64,000 nt of DNA, taken from contig NW_024468909.1 of the NCBI RefSeq assembly GCF_011745365.1, positions 5,952,001 through 6,016,000 of the forward strand. The letters run 5' to 3'. Made by a program: the position numbers and the translations under genes. Positions 23,351 through 33,663 of this stretch are shown piece after piece. This stretch comes from Cryphonectria parasitica EP155. Lineage: Eukaryota > Ascomycota > Sordariomycetes > Diaporthales > Cryphonectriaceae. The notes beneath the pieces are model-generated. The model ran no database searches. It saw only the letters and a list, made by a program, of their open reading frames with translations, and had not been told where the DNA came from. Each line of letters begins with the position of its first letter. Within the stretch, counting starts at the first letter, position 1.

Positions 23351-24652
23351 ATGGCAGAACGAAAAGCATCCGCAGGAGGCTCTCCCAGGCACGGCCACGG
23401 CTCAGGGCCTTCGTTCCGTAAGTCTTCCCCCTTCGTGATGATGAAACCTCCGTGGAATGAAAAGAACATCACACTAACGGACACTACATAGCGCCTCATA
23501 ATTCTCCAAGGACATGGTTCCTGACGCAGGCGCTATCACCACTAGCCGTACGGCTGATGAAGCTGCTCCTCGCTCATGGGGACTATGTGGTGGCCTGTCT
23601 ACCGCCGCAAGAGATAGAAGACGAGGAGCGAAGTGCTGAATTCAAAGAGCTGATCAACGAGTGCAAGAGCAGTCGAAAAGGCCGAGAGGGCTGGAAGGAT
23701 CGCATACGAGGGATACGATGTGACGGCAGGTCCATGGGCCTATGTAGGGCAGCGGTTGCGGAGGCTATCCTGCATTTCGGGAAAATTGATATCCTGCTGT
23801 GCTGCAAATTTGAAGGTGAGCCCCTTCCAAGTCCACCTGTAGCTCTGCAACCTGTGGGCTGTTCTGTTTTGTACCTTGTGCTGCATCTGATCCGGTCCTT
23901 CAGCGGTGGTTGGCACGGTCGAGGAACTCTCAACAACGCCTGCAACCCAGAATCTCGTGCGCGATCAGTTCGAGACGATCTACTTCTCCCAGGTCAACTT
24001 CATCAAAGCTGCGCTCCCGCAGCTTCGGGCTCAGCAGACCGGGCACATTATCATCCTGACCAGCATCGGAGGACACATTGGCACCCCCGGGATGGCTACC
24101 TACACGGCGGCGACGTGGGCGCTGGAAGGATTCTGCGACTCTCTGGCATATGAGATCGGACCATTCAACCTCAAAGTGACGATCGTGCAGCCCAACAAGG
24201 AGATACTGGACCTGACCAACAAGATTATCTTTGCACCACAGCTGCCATGCTACGATAGCGAGCTCAATACTGTCGGCGCACCGTCAATCCGCGACATGCT
24301 CACCAAGGCCCTAAACGAGAATCCAGAGACGGCGATCGAGCCCTGGGAGACGGAAATCGTGCACCGCTTCACGAAGCTGCCCTCGGCCTCGTACGACCAG
24401 CTCCTCATGGAGACCATTTACGTGCTCACGGCAATTGGAGGTGAAGAGAACCCGCCCGCGAGGCATATTGTCGGGTTCGAGGGTGCGATTGCGGTCAGGG
24501 AAAAGCTCAAGACCGTTACAGAGGAGCTGGAGGATTTCGTCGAGGCCAGCGTGGCGGTGGATATATTCGAGAGCCAACTCAACGCCGAGGCGAGGGCAGG
24601 TAAGGCGCCCGAGACGGGCGAGGGCACGGATGCTCACATGTCGGGGGCATAG
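23351..24652 (+). CDS. SDR-like Rossmann protein lacking key cofactor and catalytic residues
   Basis: Three exons (23351-23417, 23492-23815, 23904-24652) give 379 residues with the layout of a short-chain dehydrogenase/reductase. The first beta-strand and turn read WFLTQALSPLAVRLMKLL (31-48), where active SDRs have TGxxxGxG; all three glycines are missing. The strand-4 motif NNAG is replaced (LLCCKFEAVVGTVEE). The catalytic Ser (184, in LTSIGG) and Tyr197 remain, but the YxxxK lysine is Thr201 (YTAATWALEGF). The rest, LKVTIVQPN and the C-terminal extension, follows the SDR fold. It is probably a non-enzymatic or divergent binding protein (inference). A Gly/His/Ser-rich N-terminus of about 22 residues precedes the fold. 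Confidence 0.88.
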
Positions 24653-25684
24653 GGTGGGCATGAGCAAACAAGGCATTGGATCTCTTTTTTTTTCTTTTTA
24701 ATGGGTTTTCGTCAGCTCTTTGCGCCCTCCCCTCACCTTATCTATTTTCCTTCTTTTTTCTCTCTCTGTATTGGGAGGGGGGGGCGGCACGGTCAGACGA
24801 GATGCATACTCTGCAAGAGACGCAGATCTTTAGATACACAATTCTCCCAATCGAGGCCCACGATGGTCGTGTGTAAGATCCTAATTTCTATTCCATGGTT
24901 GGTTTGATTTGATTTGATATGTAGGGTTTTAGTCTAAGACTCCTAAAGATGTTAAGGTTTGCCAAAGTGGGCGGGTCAGCAGGGTGAGTATTCTACCACA
25001 TAGATTGGATGCAGTATGTAGATTACTATAAACACCAGGGTGCATCAGCAAAGAGAGAGAGTTCGAGAAAGAGAGAGAGAAGGGAAAGTCTTGAGGAAAT
25101 TCTCGATGTTGGCTGGGCTCTATTATGGGAGACTTCCTTCTCCCAAGGCTGAGAGGCATTGCCATCAAGCACTTGGGGGCCAAGCTTAAACCAATCGCAT
25201 CCCTGTAAATCTTAGCCTGGAGATCTGGGCGACAAGGGTTCACCCACCACTGTACCATGTTACTGTACTTACTCAACTTAGTACACAATACTTCATGCTA
25301 CAGAAGGATGACATACAACTGCAGCTGACAAGTCCAGCTTCACTATATTGTTTCGCTCCTACACACCCTTGAATCCACGCGCCATCAGCCTCCCTCGTTG
25401 AGCAGGGCCGCGAACAGAGCAACGATCGAGTCGACGGAACAGCAGCAGACAGGACATCCAATACCCACAAAGCCAATACATGCTCTCCACCTCGACCTTG
25501 ACCAGCTCCTCTCTGTCCTGTCTGAGCGCCACACACGACGGAGCCGTTGATTGTGCTCCCCTCCTTCCGCCCCTCCTCTTTTCCTTCCTTCTCGATGCGC
25601 CATACACGACAAACAACCGCCCTTGCTCCCATATAGAACCAAACCCCGCGCGCACAACAAGACAGAAGGAATGCTGTCAAAACC
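24653..25684. other. Intergenic region upstream of TRS120
   Basis: Contains the SDR-like 3' UTR and the TRS120 promoter. A GA-rich run lies near 25050-25082. Minus-strand ORFs at 25273-25813 overlap the TRS120 start and have no protein-like features. Confidence 0.5.
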
Positions 25685-28600
25685 ATGAGCGCAGACTCCC
25701 TTCTGCCCATCGCCCCTGCGCGGGTGAAGACGCTGTGTGTCCCCATCGGACAGATCAAGGCAGACCGCTTCGCCTCCTTTCTCGAGACGCTGCAGGGCGA
25801 ACATGTCGTTCACCTTCGCGATGTGGGCGCCGACAAGCGGCCGAATAGAAGTACCAAGCCCCTCCTCTAATCAGAAAGCGCCTGCTCTTTGTTTATGCCC
25901 ACGTATGCTGACCTGTGCTGGCCACCCGCTTCAGCTATGTTCTCGCCGCTGGCCTTCCCCGACGGCGCCATTTTCTACGAGTTCGCTACCCACGTACCGC
26001 CGCCCTCGCACCTTGCCCTGCTGCCCTTCGACCTGTACAGAGAGATATTTGTGATCCTTGCGATCGCTGATGGCACCGAGGTGGACAAGGTCCCCTTCAG
26101 CAAGACGCAGACCGGCGAGACTCTTGCGGATCGAAATATCAGAGCTCTGTACCAGGGGCTGGAGGATCTGAGGGACTCCTTCCCCAAGGCCCTCGTCCAC
26201 CAGCTCCTGCTCTTCGACTACACGCATCCTGCAGACCACCCAATCCCCCTGCCCGAAGGCATCGTGGCTATACCGCCGCCCGACCAGTGGAAGAGGACCA
26301 CCATGAGGACCATCATGTGCGATGTCTCGACGCTGTTGCTGGCCGAAATGACCGGCCTCGCGAGGTCGTTCGAGGCTGTGGCGTACCTCGAGTCGCCGGG
26401 CCAGGGGAACGCCTCAACAAATGGCTCTGATGAGCCAGTTATACGGCGACGGAACTCGCAGTTCGCCATAGGGCGGTCGGCTTCTGCGAACGCCACTCTG
26501 GAGCACAAGGACTCACCTAGGCTGTCGATGCCGCTCCCTTTCAAGAGCACGCCCCCTGCAGCCTCTCCAAACCGGCCATCCACCCCCGTGAAAGGGAGTA
26601 GTAGTGCCCTGGCCCACCCGCCCACATCCTTCGACGACATACCGGCCGTGCAGGAGAGATCGAACCCAGCAAGTCCAGAGCAGAAGGGATCGGCTCGACC
26701 AGGCACGGCGCAGGGGATTCGCAGCACAAGCCAGGACCGCGTGTCCGTACACGGCTTTGGCTCCGGCGGCGTCAACGAGCGATGGCGCAACAAGGGCAAG
26801 GCGCGTATCACGGTCCTCATGGCGTCCATGTACCTGCAGGCGGGTCGGTGGACAGACTCGCTCAAAGAGGCCATGGAGGGCGCAACCGTGGCCAAGTCGA
26901 TTAATGATCATCTCTGGCACGGGAAAGCGCTCGAGATCATCACTGTCAGCCTGTTACTGCTGAGCTGGGCTGGTGTAGAATTTGTCGTCCCGTCCATCTG
27001 CCTGCCCCAGGATAAAAACGCGGCCAACGGCGTGCAGGAGGAGAACGCCGACCCCAGCCAGCCCGAGTACCTACGTCGCTTTCAGAATGCTCTCCCAGAC
27101 CTGCTGGACAGGATACTTGCTCTCTATTCTAGGATCTCAGCAGAGCATCTGCCTGTGCTGCCCATGTCTGAGACTATCATCAGGTTTTCCCGGATCCTGG
27201 CGGCGTTGCACGTCGCAGAGGGTAAGCTAGGTGGGCAGTCGCTCGACATGATGATCGTAGGGACAGCGCCTGACAAGCTTCTTTCGACATGCCCACGGCC
27301 CATGATCACACCGCCCCGTATGGTCATCGTGACCACGTTGATGCGTGCGTTTCCTGGCCCGGGAGCCGAGCTGTTGACCACGCCAGACCGCGTTACGATC
27401 CTGAGCGGCATTGCCACTGTGCTGGGCTTGTTGGGGTATCAGAGAAAAAAGGCCATGGTGATACGAGAGCTCATCTCGGTGGTCATTGGAGGGCTTGTCG
27501 AGGCGAGAACACGCGGTGCCGCCGAGGTTGGGATCCACCCAGCGGCCGGACTGGTGGCACTAAACAACATCAACGGTCACTCCAATGGAGCAGTCCTCCA
27601 GCTGGCCGAGAGTGATATCGAGCAAGGAATCGATGCCTTCCTCGACCTGGTCATAAGGACCTACGGAGTGGTGGCATTCGATATGCCTATCGAGTCGGAA
27701 GTCACCAAGGACGGTGAGACTCCGATAGATCCAGACTCGGATGCAGCATGCCTCAAGCGGATACAAAAGCAGGCGGCTGCCCGCCTGTATGGCATGGGCC
27801 AGCTGAAGGTGAACATATTGCGGGCTTGCATTAACTTCTCTGAGGCACTGCCCGATTTTGCCGGCGTTTTGAAATTCTCTAGCGACCTCATGCGGACAGC
27901 CGGCAGCGGCATAGCACCAGGTCCCCGCCAGGAAGATGCTGCGCCTCGCATTTCCGTCGACGAACAGGTCCGGCTCGTCACCAATATCTCCAAGACCCAC
28001 AGCTTGACGGAGCGGATAGGTCTGGGTCATATGGAGGCCGAATACTGGGACGAGTTCTTCCTACGGGGCATGAAGCTCGAACCCCAGCCCATCACGCGCA
28101 CGCCGATCGAGCACGCAAAGACGGAGCTCCCCGGGTTCTCCTCGACCAGAACATCTCAGGACGTCAATCCTTTCATACATAACCCATTTCAGAAGCAGCC
28201 GGACAAGGTGGCTATGGTCAGCAATCTTGTGGCTGGCGAGCCCGTGACGTTCAAGGTCACATTACAAAACCCTTACGACATCGAGGTGGATATCGTGAGC
28301 GCCAAGATTGCGACCGAGGGGGTCGAGTTCGAGTCTACGGCCGGACAAGCCCTGATTGGCGCGTATCGCACCCAGTCAATGCGTATCACCGGTATACCGA
28401 AGTCATCTGGTTCATTGCGTGTCACGGGCGCATTGATACGCGTGAGGGGTTGCAGGGAGAGGCGGTTTCCCATCTTTACAGAGCCTTGGTCACTGAACAC
28501 AGAGCCCAAGGTAAAAGCCACGGGCCTGGCGGCGCTCGATTATAGCATGTCTTTGCCTGCACCCTCGAGCCCTCTCCCGAAACCTCATTACATCGACGTC

Positions 28601-30142
28601 CATGTCGTCTCCCAGCAGCCTGTCCTGATCGTCAAGTCGACGACGCTGCCTCAATCTTCAGTTATGATCCTGGAAGGAGAGCGGCAGACTTTCTCCGTCA
28701 CACTTCAGAATCTATCCGATACCCCGGCCGATTTCCTCCTCTTCTCCTTCCAAGACTCCACACAGGAACAGCTGCAGACCGCACTCAACAACCGCGATGC
28801 GACGCCGGCCGAGCTTTATGAGTATGAGCTCATCCTGGCCAAGAAACAGGCCCTGCGGCTCTCGAAGCCGGTCAGCAGGAGATACATCGCGCCTGGCGAG
28901 ACAGCAACTGTCGAATTTGAGATATTAGGCAAGCCAGGCCTGACGAGTGCGGGCATACTGATTGACTATGCTTACTTTGGCGTGCCGCCTGAAGAACTTG
29001 AGCCAAAGTTCTTCACGCGCCAGGTCTCGCTGCAGCTGACAGTGACCGTCAACGCAAGCGTCGAGATTGCGAGGATGGAGGTGCTGCCGCTGCACGGGAG
29101 CATACCCCAACCACTATGGGCCAGGACGAGCAAGGTTGGAGGGGAGAGTCACGTGCTTACCTCGGACAAGTACTGTCTCTTACTTCTCGACCTACGCAAT
29201 GCATGGCCGAGCAGCATGATTGCCCAACTCGAGATCGAGGACGGCGCAGTCATTGAGGAACACATACTGCCTGGAAACACAAGCCGTGTCATAGTGCCCG
29301 TGCGACGAGTGTATCTCGAGGACCCGCATGCGTCCATACCTGCCTTGAATCCATCTCGACATCGCCAATTCGTTGTCAGCACGAGCAAGATCTCTCCCGA
29401 TGTGGAGAGGGGCAACCGTGAGGCCTTTTGGTACCGCGAGAAGATCCTGGACTGCCTCAAAGGCACTTGGAAAACGGGCAACAGGCCTATGCGCACTGGC
29501 AACATTGATCTCCGCAGCATGCGCCTCACGACACGGATGATCGAGGCCATCAAGGTGGACGAGGTGGGTATCGAGGTGTCGGTCGAGGACCCGTCTGCAC
29601 CGACGGGACCAGACACTGTTTCCGCTACCGCGGAGCCGGGGGTACAGCGAAGCAGCAGCAAGGACTGTGTATGCGTGGACGACTTTGTTCAGATCCGCGT
29701 GCACATCAGCAACCGTACCGAGCAGCCCATCTACCCGACCTTGCGGCTCATGCCGGCTCTCTGCCACCGACCTCTCAACGTCGCGCTCGACTATACGCGC
29801 AAGTTCGCCTGGAACGGCACGCTGCAGCAGTTCCTCCCTCTACTCCCCGGCAAACAGAGCACGGACGTGCTCCTCGGCGTCACCGCGCTGTGCAGGGGCG
29901 AGTTCGAAATCACGGCATCCGTGGAGGAGACGAGGGTGTACCGGCCCACGACAGAGGACGAGAGGCGGAGGGGATCCGTGCGGGCCCCCAAGCTCAGCGT
30001 GACGGCCACGCCCGCCGGTCCAGAGGGCAGACCCCGGTCGAGCACGCAGGAGCTGTTGGACCTTGCACTCGGGGCGAGGGAGAGGAGGATCTGGCATTCA
30101 AGACAACCCTGTCGGCTTCGCGTAAAGGATCGGGAGTGGTAG
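25685..30142 (+). CDS. TRS120: TRAPPII complex subunit Trs120 (TRAPPC9)
   Basis: A subunit specific to TRAPPII, the exchange factor for Rab11/Ypt31 at the late Golgi. Exons 25685-25850 and 25935-30142 give 1457 residues. Family marks are the N-terminal ARVKTLCVPIGQI, then NRTMFSPLAFPDGAIFYEF across the intron, PPPSHLALLPFDLYREIFVI, KARITVLMASMYLQAGRWTDSLKEA, and PFIHNPFQ followed by beta-sandwich repeats of Ig/ASPM-like type in the C-terminal half (FKVTLQNPYDIEVDIVSAKI, FSVTLQNLSDTPADFLLFSF). A Ser/Pro-rich insertion lies at about 170-290. The intron restores the NRTMFSPL junction exactly. The stop codon is followed at once by a TAG/GTA trinucleotide run. Confidence 0.95.
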
Positions 30143-30160
30143 TAGTAGTAGTAGTAGTAG
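30137..30160 (+). repeat. GTA/TAG trinucleotide microsatellite
   Basis: About seven tandem units that begin at the TRS120 stop codon and run into its 3' UTR. Confidence 0.8.
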
Positions 30161-30703
30161 CGAGTCTCTCTCCTTGATGCATGCAGTGGAGTTCTTGGAT
30201 AGAGGAGGAGGGACATACCCCTCCTCGAAGGCGCTTGGAACTTTGGTGGTGGTCGGGGCTCTGCATCATGGTGGAGGGGAGGTTTTGGCCGCCTGTGTAT
30301 AGATAGAAATGCTGACTACTTGAGCATTTATCTGACGTCGTGGGCTTACAACAGGCTGACTGGCTTGAGGGAATTCATTGACTTGATGATTGAAAGGGCA
30401 ACAGGCACTCTTTTGCTTCCCTTGTGAGATGATTCCGATCTCCGTCAAGAGTTCGAGGGAAGTCAAATGCTTGAGTTGCTCGACTTCAGAAGTACGAGGC
30501 TGTTTTCCTCAATACGAATAATCACTTGAGTCATCAAAAAATTAAAATGGTCAGCACTTGAGAGTCGTCACACAAAAATTGCAGTGTGTAAGGAAGAGTT
30601 CTGTCTAAAGAAATGGTTATTTGCTAATAATGAGAGGTACCTAACAGTGCGCCCACCAAAGACAAGAAAAGAGAGATCTATCCGTGCACCCAGAAACAAG
30701 AGA

Positions 30704-30742
<39 letters not shown>

Positions 30743-30892
30743 AGAGAGAGAGAGAGACCTATCAAGTGAGAAAGGAGAGGATTCATCGGTCTGCCCAAAC
30801 AAGGAGCGAAAACTGTCTCTGAGTGAGCGAGGTTCAACCATCAGCTCCAGAGAGTCTCATAGTCTCATCGCGCTGCGTCGTGGCGTCGCCGT
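30143..30892. other. Convergent intergenic region rich in simple repeats
   Basis: Between the 3' ends of TRS120 and the Myb/SANT-like gene. Includes a GTA run (30137-30160), a 35-base A-run and a GA run. ORFs crossing the A-run are artefacts of the repeat. Confidence 0.6.
30705..30757 (+). repeat. Poly-A run followed by a GA dinucleotide run
   Basis: About 35 consecutive A, then about nine AG units, just after the 3' end of the minus-strand gene. Seen on the minus strand it is a CT run leading into poly-T. It could be a retroposed-RNA tail remnant or simple slippage; no target-site duplication was identified. Confidence 0.8.
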
Positions 30893-32053
30893 TTACTTGC
30901 CGGTCCTCAGCTTAATGTCCCGCCGGGAGACGGATTTGTGGCTGCGGCCCATCTCATCGGCAACCTCCTGGAAGGACCGTCCGGCGCTGAGGAGGTCGCG
31001 CATCCGGGCGTCCATCTCGGGCGTCCACTTGACCCGGTGGTTCACAGCTCGGCGAGCCGTGGCCCGAGAAGCAGCACCAGGAGCAGGAGCAGGAGAAGAA
31101 GGAGCAGCAGAAGCAGCAGAAGCAGTATCAGTAGTACTAGCTGGCTGCTGGTTGTCGACAAACTCAACGTCAATGATGGGGATGGGTTGCTCAGGCATGG
31201 CTGGGCTGGGCTCGTTGGCACCTTGGGCCTCGGGGGTCTTTTCCCCCTGGGCTGGCTCGGAGGCGAGAAGGAAGTCGAGAACGGCGTTGAGCTCCTGATC
31301 GCTGCCTAGGATCTGCGGCTCCGCAGGAGCAGAATCAGCAAGAGTAGGCTCAGCAGCAGGGGCAGGATCAGCAGGAGCAGCAGCGGCTGGCTGGGGGTCA
31401 TTCTCTCCACCAACCAAGTCCAGGTCCACCATGAGGGCATCATCCAGCGGCGGCTCAGCCACCTCCAGGTCCGAGGCCAGGAAACTAGACAGGGCATCAT
31501 ACTGGCGGGCCTTATGGAAAGCCTCGTCCACCTTGCCCTGGTACTGTTGCTGCAGCGCAAGATCAGCCTGGTCCTGCCCCTGGCGCAGGGCGGTCAGCGT
31601 GTCCTGGCACTGCTGCATGTACTGCGGGTTGAAGGCGCAGAACTCACCGGGGCACGTGTGGTCGGCCCAGCTGGAGCGGGCGGGGGTGGGCCAGAGGCCG
31701 CGCTGCTGGCAGTTCTCGATGACGATGATGTTCAGGGCCTCGAGGTCGCCCGGGCTGTCGCTGCGCGGGGTCAGGTAGGGACAGCCGGGGCACTGCCAGA
31801 CGGGGCCGAGCAGGTTGAGGGGGTCCGTCTTGTTGGGGTCGTTCCGGAAGGCTGGGGAGAAGGGGCAGCCGACGGTGCCGCAGTGGAAGTAGCGGTGGTG
31901 CTCACGGGGGAGAGGCATGATCACCTCCTTGACCTCATGGTTGCTGGGGACGTTGAGGAGGCTGGCGTAGTATTCAGTCAGGCATGGCTCCTGGGTTGTG
32001 TCACAGCGCCAGGAACAGCCACCTGGGCAGGTGTAGATCTTGTTGATACACAT
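30893..32053 (-). CDS. Hypothetical protein: Cys-rich N-terminus and C-terminal Myb/SANT-like domain
   Basis: 386 residues, no intron. The N-terminal about 170 residues contain many Cys and His (C2, C9, C13, C17, then CGTVGCPF, WQCPGCPYL, HTCPGEFCAFNPQY), possibly metal-binding. A Gln-rich helix and a long Ala/Pro/Glu low-complexity linker follow. The last about 47 residues (VKWTPEMDARMRDLLSAGRSF...) resemble a Myb/SANT-type helix-turn-helix, with Trp at the first helix and EVADEMGRSHKSVSRR at the recognition helix. A nuclear DNA-binding role is inferred. The ATG at 32053 is preferred because it starts the Cys-rich MCINKIYTCPGGC segment; the frame also has an ATG at 32170. Confidence 0.8.
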   Translation of the reverse strand: MCINKIYTCPGGCSWRCDTTQEPCLTEYYASLLNVPSNHEVKEVIMPLPREHHRYFHCGTVGCPFSPAFRNDPNKTDPLNLLGPVWQCPGCPYLTPRSDSPGDLEALNIIVIENCQQRGLWPTPARSSWADHTCPGEFCAFNPQYMQQCQDTLTALRQGQDQADLALQQQYQGKVDEAFHKARQYDALSSFLASDLEVAEPPLDDALMVDLDLVGGENDPQPAAAAPADPAPAAEPTLADSAPAEPQILGSDQELNAVLDFLLASEPAQGEKTPEAQGANEPSPAMPEQPIPIIDVEFVDNQQPASTTDTASAASAAPSSPAPAPGAASRATARRAVNHRVKWTPEMDARMRDLLSAGRSFQEVADEMGRSHKSVSRRDIKLRTGK

Positions 32054-33663
32054 CTTTTTTTGTGAAGAGAGGAGAGTTTTTGAGGACAATTTCGATCCGT
32101 GTCTTGAAGAGAGAGATGTGTGAGTGAGGAGGCTGTTCTGGCTTTGTGTTGGTTTGGGATTTGGAGGCAATCAGGGAGTGTGGTTGGGTCTATTGCGTAT
32201 AATATATACTCAACAGTATCAAGAGACTATCTCTATCAATGGCATTGTGAGTCAGGGAGATGTCTATGGATAGTGAAGTTGTTTTGGTGGCCGTTGTGCT
32301 TCAGAACAAGACGCCTGTTGTGTGAGGTAAATTGAATATTGCTGTAGAGCATTAGTAGGCATTGTTTGCAAGTGAAGCTGAACAAAGTGGTTGTTCGCAT
32401 TATCCAGTAATTATGCCTGCAAGACATAGCACCTTTCAGAGAGCTGGTGGAACAACTGTGTCCAAGAGCAGAGCAGATCTATTGAACGAGATACTAATTA
32501 ACTGTAGTTAGACAATAAAACTTGTATGATAGGTAAGTAGGTGAGATGGAGACAGCCAAGTTTGTAGGCAAGAAAGAGCATGGAGCATGTAGCCGTATCC
32601 TGCCCAAGAATGTCGTCCAAAGGGTTGTGACGGTATTGAGTATCTACATAACTGTGTACTTCGTTTCATACCTGCTGACTATCTATGCTATGCTCATGTT
32701 TATTCCAAGGCTTGAAATCGAGAGACTGATTATATCGACAAAGTACATAAGCAGGTAATGTCTCCAGAACGGTTAATAGACGGAGATTATGGTACTTATT
32801 AATGATCCAAGAGATATCAAAAAAATCAGTAAGCATTATGCTTCACAGACTGGAAGAAAGAAGGAGAAAATCAAGAACATGAGAAAGGCATGGCAGCATC
32901 TTGTCCTAGAGTATCCCATTTACTCATGTTCACATATCTCATAATGATGAAGTTGGGTTTCAATGCTGATCAATAGGCTGAAGACCTCAGAACTGGCGTG
33001 AGACCAGGCATATTTTGTCCAGTCAGTGCTGCCCAGTACTCACAATTCTTCTCAATAATTTATTCAACCCTCAAGAACAAGTGACAATGCCGGATTATTT
33101 CTAGAACAAAGTCCAGGCTTCGACATACGCTAGTACTGATAAATCAATCAATTGTACTAATTATCGCATCTGGGTCAAACCTTGCGGTCTCAAAGACCCT
33201 CCCTACAGGGATGTGCTCTCGGGGCGGCCGTTGAGCGGACTAAACCTAAAATGCTTAAATATCAAAACTTCTTTTTTCAAGGGACTCAGTCTCTCGCTTT
33301 CCCACGCAGTCTACTTCCTCACTCATTTGATACCCCTCCACGTACTCATTCGTCCATTCATATGAAAGGGATTTCCAGTCAAGAACAGAAGCATTGGTCA
33401 TCGATCCAACAGGATTACCACATTACCTGGAGGGCCGACGCCATTTCTCGCCGAGCAAGTCTGACGCATAGAAGAGTAGAAAAGTCACCGAACTGCAGCA
33501 AGTGTCACTTTGCACGAAGGAATAAGCACTCGCCATGATCACCTCGAACCTATGAGCCAAGACCGAATTGTGAGGTCTTGGATTCGACCATCTGAGGGTG
33601 GCAGGAGTCGGCCAGTCACCAACAACCTTTCCGTTATTTTCTCACCACACATGAGACAATACA
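32054..33663. other. AT-rich divergent intergenic region
   Basis: About 1.6 kb between two divergent genes, markedly AT-rich (about 32200-33200). Short ORFs here have no family features. It holds both promoters and possibly decayed repeat sequence. Confidence 0.5.

Noticed and set aside
21851..23417. Joining the small acidic ORF to the SDR-like gene as one gene
   Set aside because: The donor at 22188 leaves phase 1, and the acceptors just before 23351 do not restore the frame; the intron would also be over 1.1 kb.
30705..30757. Poly-A run as proof of a retroposon insertion
   Set aside because: No target-site duplication or upstream element body was found; simple slippage explains it equally well.
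30684..31298. 204-codon plus-strand ORF that starts in the poly-A run
   Set aside because: Its N-terminus is a Lys/Arg-Glu run from simple repeats and the rest is antisense to the Myb/SANT-like gene.
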